From contig NZ_MCGB01000057.1 in assembly GCF_001699815.1 (NCBI RefSeq), forward strand, positions 372,001 to 436,000: 64,000 bases of DNA, in the 5' to 3' direction. This document shows, in pieces, positions 42,019 through 51,186 of the stretch. Source of the DNA: Ralstonia pickettii (lineage in GTDB: Bacteria > Pseudomonadota > Gammaproteobacteria > Burkholderiales > Burkholderiaceae). The notes under the pieces were generated by a model. That model was not told where the DNA came from, did no database searches, and saw only the letters and a list, made by a program, of their open reading frames with translations. Each line of letters opens with the position of its first letter. The first letter of the stretch is position 1. Made by a program: the position numbers and the translations under genes.

Positions 42019-42030
42019 TACCCGTTGGTA
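42019..42030. promoter_or_regulatory. Candidate TetR operator before the acyl-CoA ligase operon
   Basis: Palindrome TACC-CGTT-GGTA in an AT-rich segment (42010-42055) of the 200-bp divergent gap. TATA-like sequences (TATATT at 42011, TATAGA at 42050) flank it, so a bound repressor could block the ligase operon promoter. Confidence 0.45.
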
Positions 42031-42111
42031 TAAAAAATTACTTTTCAGTATAGATAGTGCGGCGCCACGTTGCGAACGCACTGCACAACCCAACGGAGAC
42101 AAGCTTTGGCG

Positions 42112-43815
42112 ATGGACGAGTCCGAGTATCTCGGCCGCGTTCGCGCGCTCTGGGCGCGCGCATGGCCGGTCGATACCCCACGTGAGCCGCATTACCCGAT
42201 CGGGCGCGTTGCCCTTACCGACTATCTGCGGCATTGGGCGCGCACCACGCCAGACAAGCCAGCGATCCATTTCTACGGGCACGACACGACGTTCGCCCAG
42301 CTTGACGATCTCTCCGACCGCGTCGCCGCCCTGCTCGCGCAACACGGCATTGGCGCGGGCGACCGCGTGGCCGTGTTCCTGTCGAACTGTCCGCAGTTCA
42401 ATGCGGTGTTCTTCGGCATCCTCAAGCTGGGCGCCGTGTATGTGCCGATCAGCCCGCTGTCGCAGCGCGCGGAGTTGATGCATGCGCTGGGCGACGCGAC
42501 ACCGCGCGCCATCGTCACGCTGGACCGCCTCATGCCGCTCGTGCGTGACGTGCGCGCCGAAACATCGATCGAGCACGCCTTCGTCACACGTTACGCAGAC
42601 GTGCTCCCCGCAGAGCCGACGCTGCCGCTCCCGGCAATGCTGACCGAACCGCCGCTGGCCTGCGGCGATGCAATCGACTTGTTGCCCGCATTGGCACAGA
42701 CCACGCCGATCCCCCTGCCGGCGGGTTCGCTCGATGCGGTTGCCGCGCTCAACTACACCGGCGGCACGACGGGGCTGCCGAAGGGCTGCATCCACACCCA
42801 GGGCGACATGGTCGATATGGCGGCCGCCTTCTCGACCGTGTCGCTGCGCGCGGATGCGGACACCGTCATGCTCAGCTTCTATCCGCAGTTCTGGATTGCG
42901 GGCGAAAACACCGGGCTGATCTTCCCTGCCTTCCTTGGCGTGCCACTGGTGTTGCTCGCGCGTTGGGATGCGGAGGCCTTCATGGCTGGCGTGCAGCGCT
43001 ATCGCGTGACCAACGGCTCGATGCTGGTCGATAGCGCCGCCGAGGTGATGGCGCATCCACGCGTGCATGCGTACGACTTACGCTCGCTGCGACATACGGG
43101 CGTGTCGTCATTTGTGAAGAAGCTGAACCCCGAATACCGCCGCGCGTGGCGCGAACTGACCGGCTCGACGATGGCCGAGAGCGCCTGGGGCATGACGGAA
43201 ACACAGACTTGCAACAGCTTCACTGTCGGCATGCAGGACGATGATTTCGATCTGCGCTCGCAGCCGATTTTCGTGGGCCTGCCGGTGCCCGGCACCGATT
43301 TCAAGATCTGCAATTTCGACACGCACGACCTAGTGCCAATCGGCGCCGAAGGCGAACTCTGCGTACGCACGCCCACGCTGCTCAAAGGCTACTGGAACAA
43401 GCCCGAAGCAACCGCCCAAACACTGCGCGACGGCTGGTTCCACACCGGCGACATCGGCTGCATCGACGAACAGGGCTACGTCCACTATCTCGGTCGCCGC
43501 AAGGAGATGCTCAAGGTCAATGGCATGAGCGTGTTCCCGGCGGAGATCGAGGCCATGCTGGGCAAGCACCCGGCCATCCTGGGTTCTGCCGTGGTAGGCC
43601 GCGCCGACGAACACCGAGGCCAGCTTCCCGTCGCCTTCGTGATGCTGCGCCCCGAGGCCGTCGGCACGCTGGACAGCGCCACGCTCACCGGCTGGTGCCG
43701 CGAGAACATGGCCGGCTACAAAGTGCCCATCGTGCGCATCGTCGATGCACTGCCGCTCACGGCCACCGGCAAGGTGCGCAAACAGGATCTCGCGCCGCTC
43801 GCTGAACAGCTCTAA
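42112..43815 (+). CDS. AMP-forming acyl-CoA ligase
   Basis: 567-residue member of the ANL superfamily that activates a carboxylic acid to its CoA thioester through an acyl-AMP. The P-loop is NYTGGTTGLPKGCIHT, the A5 motif WGMTETQT, the hinge region DGWFHTGDIG then YLGRRKEMLKVNG, and the A10 catalytic lysine is in LTATGKVRKQDL. The closest named types are CaiC-like and cyclohexanecarboxylate ligases, but substrate cannot be read. ATG 42112 is annotated; a TTG at 42106 has better spacing from GGAG. Fourteen bp downstream starts the fused carboxylase, so both act on the same acid. Confidence 0.9.
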   Translation: MDESEYLGRVRALWARAWPVDTPREPHYPIGRVALTDYLRHWARTTPDKPAIHFYGHDTTFAQLDDLSDRVAALLAQHGIGAGDRVAVFLSNCPQFNAVFFGILKLGAVYVPISPLSQRAELMHALGDATPRAIVTLDRLMPLVRDVRAETSIEHAFVTRYADVLPAEPTLPLPAMLTEPPLACGDAIDLLPALAQTTPIPLPAGSLDAVAALNYTGGTTGLPKGCIHTQGDMVDMAAAFSTVSLRADADTVMLSFYPQFWIAGENTGLIFPAFLGVPLVLLARWDAEAFMAGVQRYRVTNGSMLVDSAAEVMAHPRVHAYDLRSLRHTGVSSFVKKLNPEYRRAWRELTGSTMAESAWGMTETQTCNSFTVGMQDDDFDLRSQPIFVGLPVPGTDFKICNFDTHDLVPIGAEGELCVRTPTLLKGYWNKPEATAQTLRDGWFHTGDIGCIDEQGYVHYLGRRKEMLKVNGMSVFPAEIEAMLGKHPAILGSAVVGRADEHRGQLPVAFVMLRPEAVGTLDSATLTGWCRENMAGYKVPIVRIVDALPLTATGKVRKQDLAPLAEQL

Positions 43816-43829
43816 CCCACATCTGCTCC

Positions 43830-46800
43830 ATGACGTTTCGCAAACTGCTGATCGCCAATCGCGGCGAGATCGCCATTCGCATTGCCCGCGCAGCCGCCAC
43901 GATGGGCTTGCCCTCCGTCGCCATCTATTCCGAGGACGATCGCGACGCGCTGCATCCACTACGCGCAGATGAAGCCGTGCCCTTGTCCGGGACCGGCCCA
44001 CGCGCATACCTTGACGGCGCGGCCATCCTCGCCGCTGCACGCGCCGTCGGGGCCGAAGCCGTCCATCCCGGCTATGGGTTCCTAAGCGAGAACGCCGCGT
44101 TCGCGCGCCAGTGCGCCCAGGCCGGCGTGCAGTTCATCGGGCCGTCACCGCGTGTGCTCGACCTCTTCGGCGACAAGGCACGCGCTCGGGCCCTTGCACA
44201 CGAGGCCGGCATTCCCGTCGTCAGCGGCACGCAAGGTGCGACCACGCTGGAAGAGGCGCGCGCCTTCTTCGCCGCGCTGCCGCCCTCGCACGGCATGATG
44301 ATCAAGGCCGTATCCGGCGGCGGCGGACGCGGCATGCGCGCCGTGCACGATGCGCAGGCGATTGCCGACGCGTACGCGCGCTGCGTATCTGAAGCGACCG
44401 CCGCGGGTGGTGGCAGCGACGTCTATGTGGAAGCGCTGGTGCCCGCCCCGCGCCATATCGAAATCCAGATCGTCGCAGACGCGCACGGCCACGTTACGCA
44501 CCTCGGCGAGCGTGAATGCAGCCTGCAGCGCCGTCACCAGAAACTGATCGAGATCGCGCCCAGCCCCGCGTTGGACGATGCACTGCGCGCACGCATTGCC
44601 GAGGCTGCCGTCACGCTCGCCAAGGCGGCAGGCTACAGCGGCATCGGCACCTTCGAATTCCTCGTGGAAGGCGCGGGCACGCCGCACGCCACCTTCTACT
44701 TCATGGAGGCCAACCCACGCGTGCAAGTCGAACACACGGTCACGGAAATGGTGACGGGTATCGACCTGGTCGTGACCCAGCTGGCGCTGGCGCAGGGTGC
44801 GTCGCTCGCAGATGTCGGGCTTGCTCAGCCGATCGCGCCGCGCGGCCACGCCGTGCAGGTGCGCATCAATGCGGAGACCCTCGATGCAAGCGGTCAGCCG
44901 CACCCGTCCACCGGCATGCTCACCGCCTTCGAGCCGCCCAACGGCCCCGGCGTGCGCGTCGACACCTGCGGTTATGCGGGCTACCGTCCGAACCCGCGCT
45001 TCGACTCGCTGCTGGCCAAATTGATCGTCCACGCGCCGCACGGCACGTATGCGCAGACGCTGACACAGACGTACCGCGCGCTGTGCGAATTCCGCATCGA
45101 AGGGGTAGTCACGAACAAGCGGCTGCTGCAAGACCTGCTGCGCGATGCCGACGTGCAGACCAACGCCGTGCACACGCAGTTTCTCGATGCAAAGCTCGCC
45201 GACCTGGCCGCAGGCAACGGTGAAGCGCATCCCGCACTGCACGCCACGTCGGTCACCACCCCGGACCTGACGCCCGCTACGTCATTCATCGACGAGCTTC
45301 CTGACGACGCAGAAGTGCTCACCGCGCCAATGGATGGCGCGCTGATCCAGATCCATGCGCAAGCCGGTGCCACGGTCGCGCGCGGCGAGGTGCTGGCCGT
45401 CATTGAAGCGATGAAGATGGAGCACGTCGTCACCGCGCCGGCGGCCGGTCGTGTCCTGCAAGTCTGCGCACAGCCGGGCGCAACGGTGCGCGAGGGCCAG
45501 CCGCTGGCCGCGCTGCAGCCCGGCGACGCGCAACACGACGCCGCCGCAACCGACGCAGAGATCGATCTCGACCACATTCGCCCGGACCTGCAAGCCGTCA
45601 TCGACCGCCATGCATTCGGTCTCGACGCGAACCGTCCGGATGCCGTTGCCCGCCGCCGCAAGACCGGCCAGCGCACCGCGCGCGAGAACATCGCACACCT
45701 GTGCGACCCAGACTCGTTCATCGAGTACGGTGCACTGGCCATCGCAGCGCAACGCCAGCGGCGCGCACTCGATGACTTGATTCGCTCGACGCCGGCCGAC
45801 GGCATCATCACCGGCATTGGCACCGTCAACGGCACGCACTTCCCCGATCACGACGCGCGCTGCATGGTGCTCGCGTACGACTACACCGTGCTGGCAGGCA
45901 CCCAGGGCACCTTCAACCACAAGAAGACCGACCGTGCACTGGAGCTGGCGCAGCAATGGAAGCTGCCCGTTGTGCTGTTTGCCGAAGGCGGCGGCGGCCG
46001 ACCGGGCGACACTGAAAAGCGCGGCGTCAGTGGTCTGGACTGCCCGACCTTCATCCACTTCGCGCGTCTTTCAGGGCTGGTGCCGACCGTCGGCATCGTG
46101 TCGGGCCGCTGCTTCGCAGGCAACGCCGCACTGCTGGGCTGTGCCGACGTGATCATCGCCACGCGCGACGCGACCATCGGCATGGGCGGCCCCGCCATGA
46201 TCGAAGGCGGCGGTCTTGGCGTCTACGCGCCTGAGGAGGTCGGGCCCGTCAACGTGCAGGCGCCGAATGGCGTGATCGACGTGCTCGTCGAAAACGAGAC
46301 CGAAGCCGTGGACGCCGCGCGCCGCTACCTGAGCTATTTCCAGGGGCCGCTCGCCGACTGGGAAGCCGGCGACGTGCGCCACCTGCGCCACGTGATTCCC
46401 GAAAACCGCATGCGCAGCTATGACATGCGCGCCGTAATCGATGCATTGGCCGATACGGATTCGGTTCTGGAACTGCGTCAAGCCTTTGGTGTGGGCATCA
46501 TCACCGCGCTGATCCGCATCGAGGGCCGCGCCTTCGGCTGCATTGCCAACAACCCGCGCCATCTGGGCGGCGCCATCGATTCTGCAGCGGCAGACAAGGC
46601 ATCGCGCTTCATGCAGCTGTGCAACGCATTCGACCTGCCCATCGTCTCGCTGTGCGACACACCGGGTTTCATGGTCGGGCCGGAGGCGGAGAAGACCGCC
46701 ACGGTCCGCCACGTCAGCCGCATGTTCGTGACAGCCGGCAACTTGCGCGTGCCTTTCTTCACCATCGTGCTGCGCAAAGGCTACGGCCTTGGGGCGATGG

Positions 46801-47141
46801 CCATGGCAGCAGGCGGTTTTCACGCGCCGCTGTTCACCGCGTCGTGGCCGAGCGGTGAGTTTGGCGGCATGGGCATCGAAGGCGCCATCCGCCTGGGTTA
46901 CCGCAAGGAACTGGAAGCGGTGGAAGACCCGGCAGAACGCGAGGCCCTGTTCCGCAAGATGGTCGACGCCGCCTACGAGGAAGGCCGCGCGCTCAACATC
47001 GCCAGCTATCTGGAGATCGACGCGGTGATCGACCCGGCCGATACGCGCCGCTGGCTGCTGCGCGGGTTGCAATCGGCGCCGCCCGCCCCGCCAAGGCACA
47101 CACGCGACCCGGCCACGCGCCGCTTCATCGACACTTGGTAG
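43830..47141 (+). CDS. Single-chain biotin-dependent acyl-CoA carboxylase (BC-BCCP-CT)
   Basis: 1103-residue fusion of all activities of an acyl-CoA carboxylase. Residues 1 to about 450 form the biotin carboxylase (KLLIANRGEIAIRIARAA, ATP-grasp KAVSGGGGRGMRAV, MEANPRVQVEHTVTE). A biotinyl domain follows with VIEAMKMEHVV, biotinyl Lys529. From about 570 to the end lies the carboxyltransferase, with both beta- and alpha-type halves (HKKTDRALELAQQW, SLCDTPGFMVGPEAEK). Acetyl- and propionyl-CoA enzymes usually have separate subunits; the one-chain layout matches the long-chain acyl-CoA carboxylase (LCC) type, which is hexameric. Substrate choice is open. It is co-operonic with an acyl-CoA ligase. 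Confidence 0.93.
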   Translation: MTFRKLLIANRGEIAIRIARAAATMGLPSVAIYSEDDRDALHPLRADEAVPLSGTGPRAYLDGAAILAAARAVGAEAVHPGYGFLSENAAFARQCAQAGVQFIGPSPRVLDLFGDKARARALAHEAGIPVVSGTQGATTLEEARAFFAALPPSHGMMIKAVSGGGGRGMRAVHDAQAIADAYARCVSEATAAGGGSDVYVEALVPAPRHIEIQIVADAHGHVTHLGERECSLQRRHQKLIEIAPSPALDDALRARIAEAAVTLAKAAGYSGIGTFEFLVEGAGTPHATFYFMEANPRVQVEHTVTEMVTGIDLVVTQLALAQGASLADVGLAQPIAPRGHAVQVRINAETLDASGQPHPSTGMLTAFEPPNGPGVRVDTCGYAGYRPNPRFDSLLAKLIVHAPHGTYAQTLTQTYRALCEFRIEGVVTNKRLLQDLLRDADVQTNAVHTQFLDAKLADLAAGNGEAHPALHATSVTTPDLTPATSFIDELPDDAEVLTAPMDGALIQIHAQAGATVARGEVLAVIEAMKMEHVVTAPAAGRVLQVCAQPGATVREGQPLAALQPGDAQHDAAATDAEIDLDHIRPDLQAVIDRHAFGLDANRPDAVARRRKTGQRTARENIAHLCDPDSFIEYGALAIAAQRQRRALDDLIRSTPADGIITGIGTVNGTHFPDHDARCMVLAYDYTVLAGTQGTFNHKKTDRALELAQQWKLPVVLFAEGGGGRPGDTEKRGVSGLDCPTFIHFARLSGLVPTVGIVSGRCFAGNAALLGCADVIIATRDATIGMGGPAMIEGGGLGVYAPEEVGPVNVQAPNGVIDVLVENETEAVDAARRYLSYFQGPLADWEAGDVRHLRHVIPENRMRSYDMRAVIDALADTDSVLELRQAFGVGIITALIRIEGRAFGCIANNPRHLGGAIDSAAADKASRFMQLCNAFDLPIVSLCDTPGFMVGPEAEKTATVRHVSRMFVTAGNLRVPFFTIVLRKGYGLGAMAMAAGGFHAPLFTASWPSGEFGGMGIEGAIRLGYRKELEAVEDPAEREALFRKMVDAAYEEGRALNIASYLEIDAVIDPADTRRWLLRGLQSAPPAPPRHTRDPATRRFIDTW

Positions 47142-47166
47142 CCGAGAACCCACACAAGGAGGAGAC

Positions 47167-48444
47167 ATGCCCGCAGAGATCCGCTTTGCCCGTCCGTTGT
47201 CCGCATCGGCTTGTGCGGCAGCGTTGCTGTTCGCACCGCTGGCCCATGCCGCAGACCCGGCACCGATCAAGGTGGCGTTCATCGATCAGCTGAGCGGGCC
47301 GCTCTCGAATGTGGGCGAGCAGTTTCTGGCAAATCTGAAACTCGGCATTGACGATGCCAACGCGCAGCCGCAGGGCGTGCTGAACGGCGCGCGCTACGAA
47401 CTGTCGACGTACGACAACAAGCTCTCGGCGCAAGACAGTCTGTCGGCGCTGCAGAGCGCCATCGATGCCGGAGCGAAGATCGTCTTTACTGGCGGGTCGG
47501 GCTCGTCCGTGGTGGCGGCCATGGTGGACGCTGCCACCAAGCACAACGAGCGCAATCCGAACAGCCGCGTGCTGATCATCAACTACGCATCGATCGATCC
47601 CGACCTGACCGGCGCGCATTGCAGCTTCTGGCATTTCGCCACCGAGGCCAACACAGCGATGAAGATGCGCGCGCTCGCCAACTTCGTAAAAACGCAGCCC
47701 GATATCCGCACGGTCTACTCGCTGAACCAGGACTACGCGCACGGCCGGCTGTGGGCCTCGTTGGGCAAGCAGATGCTCTCGGCCGCGCGACCCGACGTGC
47801 AATTCACCGGAGAGACGCTACACCCGATCGGCAAGGTGAAAGACTTCGCGCCTTACGTCTCGAAGGCCAAGGCGACGGGCGCGGACACGCTCCTCACCGG
47901 CAACTGGGGGCAAGACCTGAACCTGCTCGTCAGGGCCGCCGGCGACATGAGCTACGACGTGCGTTATCTGAACCACAGCGGCGCAGGCGCCCCGGGCACC
48001 GTACTGGGAGTGTCGCAGGCCAAGATTGGCAAGGTGACCTGGGTGTCGGAATGGACGCCAGGCAACGGCAACGCGCAACTGATGCAGATGGATGCGCGCG
48101 TGCGGCAGACGCCCGCCGGCGAGCACTTCGCGCCGCGCACCGTGTTGTCTGTCGAACTCGTGACGGACGCCATCCGCAAAGCCGATTCCACCGATCCGCT
48201 GAAGATTGCGCTGGCGCTGGAAGGCATGCAGAAGCAGAGCTTCCTCGGCAACGTCACGATGCGCAAGATCGACCACCAGTTGCTGCTCCCGCAGGTCGTA
48301 TCGACGATCGCACCGGTGGACGGAAAGACCGTGAAGGTCGGCTACGACGGCACCCAGTGGGGCCACAAGACGGAGAGCACAACCGCAGCCAAAGACCTGG
48401 ACCTGCCGACCGCTTGCAAGATGAAGCGGCCGGCGGGCGCTTAA
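47167..48444 (+). CDS. Branched-chain-amino-acid-type ABC substrate-binding protein (orphan)
   Basis: 425-residue periplasmic binding protein of the LivJ/HAAT family (Peripla_BP_6). The signal peptide ends ..FAPLAHA with cleavage before ADPAPIKVAF. The body contains FTGGSGSSVVAAMVDAATK and LNQDYAHGRLWASLGKQM. The start is supported by a perfect AAGGAGGAG site. It is the third gene of the ligase-carboxylase operon, 25 bp after the carboxylase. No permease or ATPase gene is nearby, so it must use a transporter encoded elsewhere. Relatives bind amino acids, aromatic acids or short fatty acids; the operon suggests a carboxylic acid. Confidence 0.9.
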   Translation: MPAEIRFARPLSASACAAALLFAPLAHAADPAPIKVAFIDQLSGPLSNVGEQFLANLKLGIDDANAQPQGVLNGARYELSTYDNKLSAQDSLSALQSAIDAGAKIVFTGGSGSSVVAAMVDAATKHNERNPNSRVLIINYASIDPDLTGAHCSFWHFATEANTAMKMRALANFVKTQPDIRTVYSLNQDYAHGRLWASLGKQMLSAARPDVQFTGETLHPIGKVKDFAPYVSKAKATGADTLLTGNWGQDLNLLVRAAGDMSYDVRYLNHSGAGAPGTVLGVSQAKIGKVTWVSEWTPGNGNAQLMQMDARVRQTPAGEHFAPRTVLSVELVTDAIRKADSTDPLKIALALEGMQKQSFLGNVTMRKIDHQLLLPQVVSTIAPVDGKTVKVGYDGTQWGHKTESTTAAKDLDLPTACKMKRPAGA

Positions 48445-48460
48445 ACGATCAGGCCGACAA

Positions 48461-49471
48461 TCAATCAGCGCGGTCCGTGCGCAGCGGGCCGTATTCGATC
48501 GGCACCCAAGCGAAGGCGTTGCCGTCGCGGCGCACGTGGCCCAGGCCCGGGAACGGCAGATGTGCGCCGGCCACCCAGAGCTTGTCCCGCGCCGCTTCCG
48601 CTAACAGCTTACGGCGCGTGGCGACAGCAGCCTTCTTGTCGACGTCATATTCGAACGCGACCTCGGGGTGCTGGAACTGCACCGCATGGCTGTGCACGAT
48701 ATCGCCCCAGACGAGCAGGCTGCGTCCCTTCGAGGCAAACAGATAGCCGCTATGCCCCGGCGTATGCCCGTTGGCGACGACCGAGCGCACGCCCTGCACG
48801 ACCTCGTCGCCCGGCTTGAACTGTTTGAGCTTGCCCGCTGCCGCATACGGCGCCACAGAGTCGCGCGCCATCTTGAAGAACGGCTGCATGTCGCTTGGCT
48901 TGGAAGCGGCGATCGTTTCGCTCAACCAGAAATCGGCTTCTGGTGCGGCCACATACACCTGCGCATTCGCAAAGGCCGGTTGGCCTTGCGGCGTCAACAG
49001 GCCGCATGCATGGTCCGGATGCAGGTGCGTCAGCAGCACTGCGTCGATCTGCTCGGGCTGGTAGCCGGACGCGCGAACGTTGCCGGCCAGGCCGCCCATC
49101 GTCGGGCCAAAGCACGTACCAGAACCCGTATCGACGAGGATGCGTTTATCACCCGTGTCGATCAGGAAACCGTTCACCGCCGTCTGCATGCCCGGCGTGT
49201 TCGATACAAACATCCGCGCCAGCAGGCTCTGCACCGATTGCGCGTTCAGGCCAAGCAGGGTCTTAGCAGGCAGATCGGTGTAGCCGTCGTAGAGCGCGGT
49301 CACAACGTCGTCGCCCAGCGCCATGCGGTAATAGCCGGGCACCTGGGTGCGTTGCTGCGTAGCGGCGGCGGTGACAGCAGGGCCGGCGGCGCCTGTTGCG
49401 GGTTGGGCGTGGGCGAATCCGATGGACGCCGCCATCGCGGTAGCCACGGCGGCAGAGGTGAGCAAACGCAT
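48461..49471 (-). CDS. Secreted MBL-fold metallo-hydrolase
   Basis: 336-residue metallo-beta-lactamase-fold hydrolase with a signal peptide (MRLLTSAAVATAMAASIGFA then HA-QPATG). The zinc motif is LTHLHPDHACGL (HxHxDH); NGHTPGHSGY and the WGDIVHSHA segment give further ligands. It resembles lactonase-like periplasmic enzymes. The ATG at 49471 is chosen for its signal sequence; the open frame upstream to 49630 is not convincing. It converges with the binding-protein gene (16-bp gap, no terminator). Possible substrates are lactones or thioesters; not determined. Confidence 0.88.
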   Translation of the reverse strand: MRLLTSAAVATAMAASIGFAHAQPATGAAGPAVTAAATQQRTQVPGYYRMALGDDVVTALYDGYTDLPAKTLLGLNAQSVQSLLARMFVSNTPGMQTAVNGFLIDTGDKRILVDTGSGTCFGPTMGGLAGNVRASGYQPEQIDAVLLTHLHPDHACGLLTPQGQPAFANAQVYVAAPEADFWLSETIAASKPSDMQPFFKMARDSVAPYAAAGKLKQFKPGDEVVQGVRSVVANGHTPGHSGYLFASKGRSLLVWGDIVHSHAVQFQHPEVAFEYDVDKKAAVATRRKLLAEAARDKLWVAGAHLPFPGLGHVRRDGNAFAWVPIEYGPLRTDRAD

Positions 49472-49599
49472 GTCTTGGCTCCTGGAAAAAGACCGCTGCC
49501 CCGGTGCAGCGGCGAAAGCCGGATCATGCCACCGCCCAGCACATTGCGTTGCCGCCATTGGCGACAGGGGTATTGCCCAGGGAGAAACATGCCCCGCAG

Positions 49600-49627
49600 A
49601 AAAGAACAAGGCCCGACATGCCGGGCC
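49600..49627 (-). terminator. Terminator of the surface-protein cluster
   Basis: GGCCCG (49610-49615) pairs with CGGGCC (49622-49627); on the minus strand a T-rich tail follows (complement of 49600-49609). It lies directly after the 3' end of the PraB-like reading frame and marks the end of that unit. Confidence 0.6.
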
Positions 49628-49633
49628 CATGCT

Positions 49634-50175
49634 TCAGACCAATCGACGGCGGCTGCGCAACCGCCCGTCAACCAGGTACGTGCTGACTGCACGTGAAACT
49701 TCGGCGTCGATACCACCGTGCCGCTGCACCGTGCAGTCCGGCGTGAGCAATGCGTTGGTGAACGTGAGCGACGAGTTCGGATCGTTCCAGGCGGTCACGA
49801 CCTTGCTGGGGCCGCAGCTGCCCAGCAGGAACACGCTGACGGCTGCGTTGTTGATCGACAGCTGGTGGTGCTGTCGGCCTGGCCAGTCCACGGGGTCGCG
49901 CCCGAGATGAGGCCGCACGTCCCGCCGCCGGTAAACGATGTGGACGTGATGTTGACGATGCCCGAAGGCGTGATCGTGCCGGTGAAGGTCGCTGTGCAAT
50001 TGGCGCTGATGGAGCCTTTGGACAGCGTGGTCGCCCCGGTGACCGAGAATGGCTCGCCATTCGGGTTCATCGGTTGACCATCGACACGCGAAACGGTGAC
50101 GGCAAGTGCGGGTGTGGCTGCTACGGTGGCAAGTGCGAGTGCAACTGCAAGAGATACGACTTTACGTGTGCTCAT
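49634..50175 (-). pseudogene. PraB-like secreted protein, reading frame broken by indels
   Basis: The gene begins with a signal peptide (MSTRKVVSLAVALALATVAA, cleavage near ALA-VTVSR) and continues with SISANCTATFTGTITPSG and FTGGGTCGLISGATPWTGQ, like the PraB (alkane oxidation protein activator) family. After ADSTT the starting frame soon stops at 49795. The family-like sequence goes on in another frame as LSINNAAVSVFLLGSCGPSK and TAWNDPNSSLTFTNALLTPD. One missing C in the ACCACCAG run (about 49864-49869) would restore ACC-CAG-CTG. Near 49724-49730 an extra C would switch back to GTVVSTPKFHV. So it is a pseudogene or carries sequencing errors. The PraB name rests on memory of the family pattern. 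Confidence 0.6.
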
Positions 50176-50287
50176 TTATTGCCTCACTAGAACTGACGGT
50201 AGAAACCGCCTTAAGAATGCGGCGCAAACCGGTTCCCGCTCGATTCACGCCGGGCCGATTAGCCAGGCGCAGACAGCCGACACCCGG

Positions 50288-51112
50288 CTAAAACTTGTAC
50301 GACACCCCAACGAACGTGATGATCGGATTGGCCTTGAGCGTGGTCTTGGTGGTGGCCAGCGTGGTGCCGTCCGACGCCTTGATGACGGTCGCCGCTTCGG
50401 TCTTGAGCGGCAAGTACGACACCGTTGCCGTCAAGGCCCATTGCTTGTTGATCGCGTAGCTCGCACCGAGGTTGAAGATCGGCGCCCACGACGACGACGA
50501 TTTCCCCTCGACATACGTCGGCCCCGGCTTGCCCGCCCCCGCTGCCAGCACGCTGCCCAGTTCGCGATTCACCGCAGCCGCAAAGTACGGATTCAGCTCG
50601 ATGTTGGTGAAGAAGCTGTAGACCACACCCACGCCCACGAACGGACGGAACGTCGACTGCGCGTGCCCGAAGTACCACTGCAGAATGACCCCGGGGCTCC
50701 ATTGGCGCGCCTTGCGCACGGCCGGCTGGTTGGACGGGTCGTCCAGATCGACGTGGCCGAGCGCCCCTGCGGGCCCGGGTGCGCGGATCACGCCATGCCC
50801 GGTCAGCTTGAATTCGGGCGGCACGCCGGCAATCGTGGTCAGCGCAATGTTGTCGGTAAAGAAGTGCGTGAGCGTCAGGCCCAGCGTGTTGGCGTTGCTT
50901 ACGCGCAGCCCGCTGTTGGGCGACGTGAAGCTGCCGGGCAAGCGCAGCGGATCATTGATCGGCGCATTGATCACGCTGGTGGTCAGGTTGTTGCTCGAGT
51001 CCTGCGGCATGATGTGGAACCAGCCCACCGTCGCCACGTTGTCACCGGCCTGCTGCGCCATGGCGCCTGCGGATGCGCAGGCCGCCATCAATGCGACAGT
51101 CAGTTGTTTCAT
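50288..51112 (-). CDS. OmpW-type outer-membrane beta-barrel protein
   Basis: 274-residue outer-membrane protein with signal peptide MKQLTVALMAACASAGAMAQ and an OmpW-like barrel: LTHFFTDNIALTTIAGVPPE is the family segment, and the last strand ends ITFVGVSYKF with the terminal Phe that BamA recognises. OmpW forms a narrow hydrophobic channel for small apolar compounds. The ATG at 51112 has GGAGGAAGC just upstream; the frame extends far upstream inside another gene and is not used. Third gene in the minus-strand surface cluster, 74 bp after a DUF2957 gene. Confidence 0.9.
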   Translation of the reverse strand: MKQLTVALMAACASAGAMAQQAGDNVATVGWFHIMPQDSSNNLTTSVINAPINDPLRLPGSFTSPNSGLRVSNANTLGLTLTHFFTDNIALTTIAGVPPEFKLTGHGVIRAPGPAGALGHVDLDDPSNQPAVRKARQWSPGVILQWYFGHAQSTFRPFVGVGVVYSFFTNIELNPYFAAAVNRELGSVLAAGAGKPGPTYVEGKSSSSWAPIFNLGASYAINKQWALTATVSYLPLKTEAATVIKASDGTTLATTKTTLKANPIITFVGVSYKF

Positions 51113-51186
51113 GATGCTTCCTCCTGTTGTTCTGAGCGGAGCGCGGTTCTCTGTGCCGCGCCCCGTGGCGTGTGTTTCCGGAAACG

